DNA of 64,000 nucleotides. It comes from Citrobacter telavivensis. GTDB taxonomy: Bacteria; Pseudomonadota; Gammaproteobacteria; Enterobacterales; Enterobacteriaceae. Position numbers and translations under genes: made by a program. Under the pieces are notes generated by a model. That model saw only the letters and a program-made list of their open reading frames with translations. It was not told where the DNA came from and did no database searches. This document shows, in pieces, positions 61,736 through 64,000 of the stretch. The stretch covers positions 3,782,001-3,846,000 of the forward strand of contig CP045205.1 in assembly GCA_009363175.1 (NCBI GenBank). The letters run 5' to 3'. Position 1 is the first letter of the stretch. Every line of letters starts with the position of its first letter.

Positions 61736-63145
61736 ATGAGCGTTGTGCCTGTAGCCGACGTACTCCAGGGCCGCGTAGCCGTTGACAGCGAAGTCACCGT
61801 GCGCGGATGGGTACGTACCCGCCGAGATTCAAAAGCTGGCATCTCCTTCCTCGCCGTTTATGACGGTTCCTGCTTTGATCCTGTACAGGCCGTCATCAAT
61901 AATTCTCTGCCCAATTACAATGAAGAAGTGCTGCGTCTGACCACCGGCTGCTCCGTTATCGTTACCGGCAAGGTTGTGGCCTCTCCGGGACAAGGACAGA
62001 GTTTTGAGATCCAGGCCACTGAGGTTGAAGTCAGCGGCTGGGTTGAAGATCCTGACACCTACCCGATGGCGGCGAAACGTCACAGCATCGAGTACCTGCG
62101 TGAAGTTGCACACCTGCGTCCGCGTACCAACATGATTGGTGCCGTCGCTCGTGTTCGCCACACGCTGGCACAGGCGCTGCACCGTTTCTTCGATGAGCAG
62201 GGCTTCTTCTGGGTTTCCACTCCGCTTATCACCGCGTCTGATACCGAAGGTGCGGGTGAGATGTTCCGCGTGTCGACGCTGGACCTGGAAAACCTGCCGC
62301 GTAACGATCAGGGCAAAGTGGATTTCGACAAAGACTTCTTTGGTAAAGAGTCCTTCCTGACCGTATCCGGCCAGTTGAACGGCGAAACTTACGCCTGCGC
62401 GTTGTCGAAGATCTATACCTTCGGTCCGACTTTCCGTGCGGAAAATTCCAACACCACCCGTCACCTGGCGGAGTTCTGGATGCTGGAACCGGAAGTGGCC
62501 TTCGCCAACCTGAGCGACATTGCCGGTCTGGCGGAAGGCATGCTGAAATATGCCTTCAAAACCGTACTGACCGAGCGAGCTGACGACATGAAGTTCTTTG
62601 CCGAGCGCGTGGATAAAGAGGCGATTAGTCGTCTGGAACGCTTCATCGAGGCGGATTTCGCCCAGGTGGATTACACTGATGCGGTCGCCATTCTGGAAGA
62701 GTGCATTAAGAAAGGCAGAAAGTTCGAAAACCCGGTTTACTGGGGTGTCGATCTCTCCTCCGAACACGAACGTTATCTGGCAGAAGAACACTTTAAAGCG
62801 CCGGTAGTGGTGAAAAACTATCCGAAAGAGATTAAAGCGTTCTATATGCGCCTGAACGAAGACGGTAAAACCGTTGCCGCGATGGACGTTCTGGCTCCGG
62901 GTATCGGTGAAATCATCGGTGGTTCTCAGCGTGAAGAGCGTCTGGATGTGCTGGATGCGCGTATGCTGGAAATGGGCCTGAATAAAGAAGACTACTGGTG
63001 GTATCGCGATCTGCGTCGTTACGGCACCGTGCCGCACTCCGGCTTCGGTCTCGGCTTCGAGCGTCTGATCGCGTACGTTACCGGCGTACAGAACGTTCGT
63101 GATGTGATCGCCTTCCCGCGCACACCGCGTAACGCGACGTTCTAA
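61736..63145 (+). CDS. asnS: Asparaginyl-tRNA synthetase
   Basis: A 469-residue class IIb synthetase. The N-terminal OB-fold (VTVRGWVRTRRDSKAGISFL) binds the anticodon; class II motif 2 is FRAENSNTTRHLAEFWMLEPE and motif 3 is GFGLGFERLI. I start at ATG 61736 (MSVVPVADVL). Compared with the 466-residue E. coli enzyme from memory, three extra residues occur near 325 (LEECIKKGRKFENP). A terminator follows. Confidence 0.97.
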   Translation: MSVVPVADVLQGRVAVDSEVTVRGWVRTRRDSKAGISFLAVYDGSCFDPVQAVINNSLPNYNEEVLRLTTGCSVIVTGKVVASPGQGQSFEIQATEVEVSGWVEDPDTYPMAAKRHSIEYLREVAHLRPRTNMIGAVARVRHTLAQALHRFFDEQGFFWVSTPLITASDTEGAGEMFRVSTLDLENLPRNDQGKVDFDKDFFGKESFLTVSGQLNGETYACALSKIYTFGPTFRAENSNTTRHLAEFWMLEPEVAFANLSDIAGLAEGMLKYAFKTVLTERADDMKFFAERVDKEAISRLERFIEADFAQVDYTDAVAILEECIKKGRKFENPVYWGVDLSSEHERYLAEEHFKAPVVVKNYPKEIKAFYMRLNEDGKTVAAMDVLAPGIGEIIGGSQREERLDVLDARMLEMGLNKEDYWWYRDLRRYGTVPHSGFGLGFERLIAYVTGVQNVRDVIAFPRTPRNATF

Positions 63146-63156
63146 AACCGTTCGCC

Positions 63157-63184
63157 AAAAGGCCAGCCCCGCTGGCCTTTTTTA
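63157..63184 (+). terminator. Terminator of asnS
   Basis: GGCCAGC (63161-63167) pairs with GCTGGCC (63171-63177), with AAAA before and TTTTTTATT after. Confidence 0.92.
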
Positions 63185-63747
63185 TTGGCTGAAATGTCAG
63201 GTTTTGTGAGTAATAAGTAAGCAACTCTAATAGCAACCCCCAAAACCCCTTCTCCTGTTACCTGATGTTACGCCGTAATATTTCTGTACAAAAAATAAAC
63301 CGCATCATTCTTGTGGATTAGTATTTCCTCATCCAATAGCACGTTTTATACACAATTCCACAGCATTCCAGACGTCCAGAAATAGCCATAAGTAAAACTG
63401 GAAACGTCTACTTTCTGTACGCTATTTTTCATTTATCCAAATTAAAGATAAGAAAATCATATAAATAGATATAAGTGGGGTGATCTGGAGCTGAAATCGT
63501 TTCGAAATTTGATGTCGTTCACAAAGTTCCAGAAAAGTAATATTTAGTTACACATTTTTTCTTTCTGAAACTAATTCTTTATCTTTGTAGCACTTTCACG
63601 GTAGCGAAACGATAGTTTGAATGGAAAGATGCCTGTCAGACACATAAAGACACCAAACTCTCATCAATAGTTCCGTAAATTTTTATTGACGAAATTTATT
63701 GGCGGCAGTGGCAGGTGTCATAAAAAAACCAATGAGGGTAATAAATA
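63185..63747 (+). promoter_or_regulatory. ompF control region
   Basis: This long spacer closely matches the E. coli ompF upstream region. The stretch TTAGTTACACATTTTTTCTT with TTTGTAGCACTTTCACGG (about 63544-63601) corresponds to the OmpR F1-F3 sites and promoter. The leader from about 63640 ends GAGGGTAATAAATAATG, the segment that pairs with the antisense RNA MicF. The first ~300 bases after the asnS terminator are A+T-rich; they may hold the distal OmpR site, which I could not place. Confidence 0.75.
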
Positions 63748-64000
63748 ATGATGAAGCGCAATATTCTGGCAGTGGTTATCCCTGCCCTGCTGGTAGCCGG
63801 TGCAGCTAACGCTGCAGAAATCTACAACAAAGACGGCAACAAACTGGACCTGTACGGTAAAACCGTTGGTCTGCACTATTTTTCTGATAACAAAGGCAAT
63901 GACGGCGACCAGACTTATGCCCGTCTTGGTTTCAAAGGGGAAACTCAGATCAATGACCAACTGACCGGTTACGGCCAGTGGGAATACCAATTCCAGGGTA
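63748..64000 (+). CDS. ompF: Outer-membrane porin OmpF, 3' end missing
   Basis: The first 84 codons of a trimeric general porin, cut by the window end. Signal peptide MMKRNILAVVIPALLVAGAANA (22 residues), then AEIYNKDGNKLDLYGKTVGL and the strand ARLGFKGETQINDQLTGYGQ. ATG 63748 has GAGGG 9 bases upstream. The first loop region (HYFSDNKGNDGDQTY) is shorter than in E. coli OmpF. Position after asnS and the conserved control region support OmpF rather than OmpC or PhoE. Confidence 0.92.
   Translation, partial: MMKRNILAVVIPALLVAGAANAAEIYNKDGNKLDLYGKTVGLHYFSDNKGNDGDQTYARLGFKGETQINDQLTGYGQWEYQFQG

Noticed and set aside
61829..63037. 402-codon open frame antisense to asnS
   Set aside because: It lies entirely inside a conserved gene on the other strand; long antisense frames are a common by-product of codon bias in enteric core genes.
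1..64000. CRISPR array or cas genes
   Set aside because: No regularly spaced direct repeats and no Cas-like protein were found.

Overview
The window is a chromosomal segment of an enteric bacterium (Enterobacteriaceae). Gene order and protein sequences from about 24.5 kb to the right end match the Escherichia/Salmonella/Citrobacter backbone almost gene for gene: serT, yccA, tusE, yccX, rlmI, hspQ, yccU, yccT, mgsA, helD, yccF, yccS, tfoX, sulA, ompA, matP, lonH, fabA, rmf, pqiABC, uup, rlmKL, ycbX, zapC, pyrD, ssuEADCB, pepN, pncB, asnS, ompF. Small differences from E. coli (gpdQ present, ybcL-ybcM lodged between yccX and rlmI, no fimbrial genes between pyrD and ssuE) fit Citrobacter or a close relative, but the genus is an inference.

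Region 1 (1-3.1 kb): the 3' end of a glycerophosphodiester-use locus: gpdQ (5' end cut by the window), a UgpC/MalK-type ATPase and a UgpB-type binding protein, with overlapping genes in one operon.

Region 2 (3.1-24.5 kb): an accessory patchwork ending at the 3' end of tRNA-Ser serT. It holds several small redox modules with their own regulators (HxlR/SDR, WYL-regulator/SDR, HxlR/NTF2-like+SDR, two aldo-keto reductases, a DHFR-like reductase), a Fur-box-preceded secreted beta-propeller, a TolA-domain lipoprotein, the low-GC gene yeeN, an A+T-rich multi-pass membrane protein, two diguanylate cyclases, a DUF1543 gene and an unrecognised two-gene unit. Mobile DNA includes a complete 1258-bp IS3 that splits the DHFR-like gene (3-bp target duplication TTC), an IS110-family element with a structured leader that looks like a bridge RNA, and a transposase remnant. 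A short GC-rich hairpin repeat (about GTCCGCTCCTGGCAC, then GCGGAC) occurs six times, each time in a junction between unrelated gene modules and not seen by eye in the backbone; this is the most interesting structural signal in the window.

Region 3 (24.5-64 kb): conserved core. It covers tRNA thiolation (tusE), 23S rRNA methylation (rlmI, rlmKL), SOS control of division and competence (sulA, tfoX), outer-membrane proteins (ompA, partial ompF), Ter organisation (matP), unsaturated fatty acid synthesis (fabA), ribosome hibernation (rmf), lipid transport across the envelope (pqiABC), pyrimidine synthesis (pyrD), sulfonate sulfur scavenging (ssuEADCB), peptide breakdown (pepN), NAD salvage (pncB) and asparaginyl-tRNA synthesis (asnS). 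Recognisable sites include LexA (sulA), FadR and FabR (fabA), NadR (pncB), a PurR-like box and CTP-sensitive leader hairpin (pyrD), a REP pair after ssuB, and the OmpR/MicF control region of ompF.
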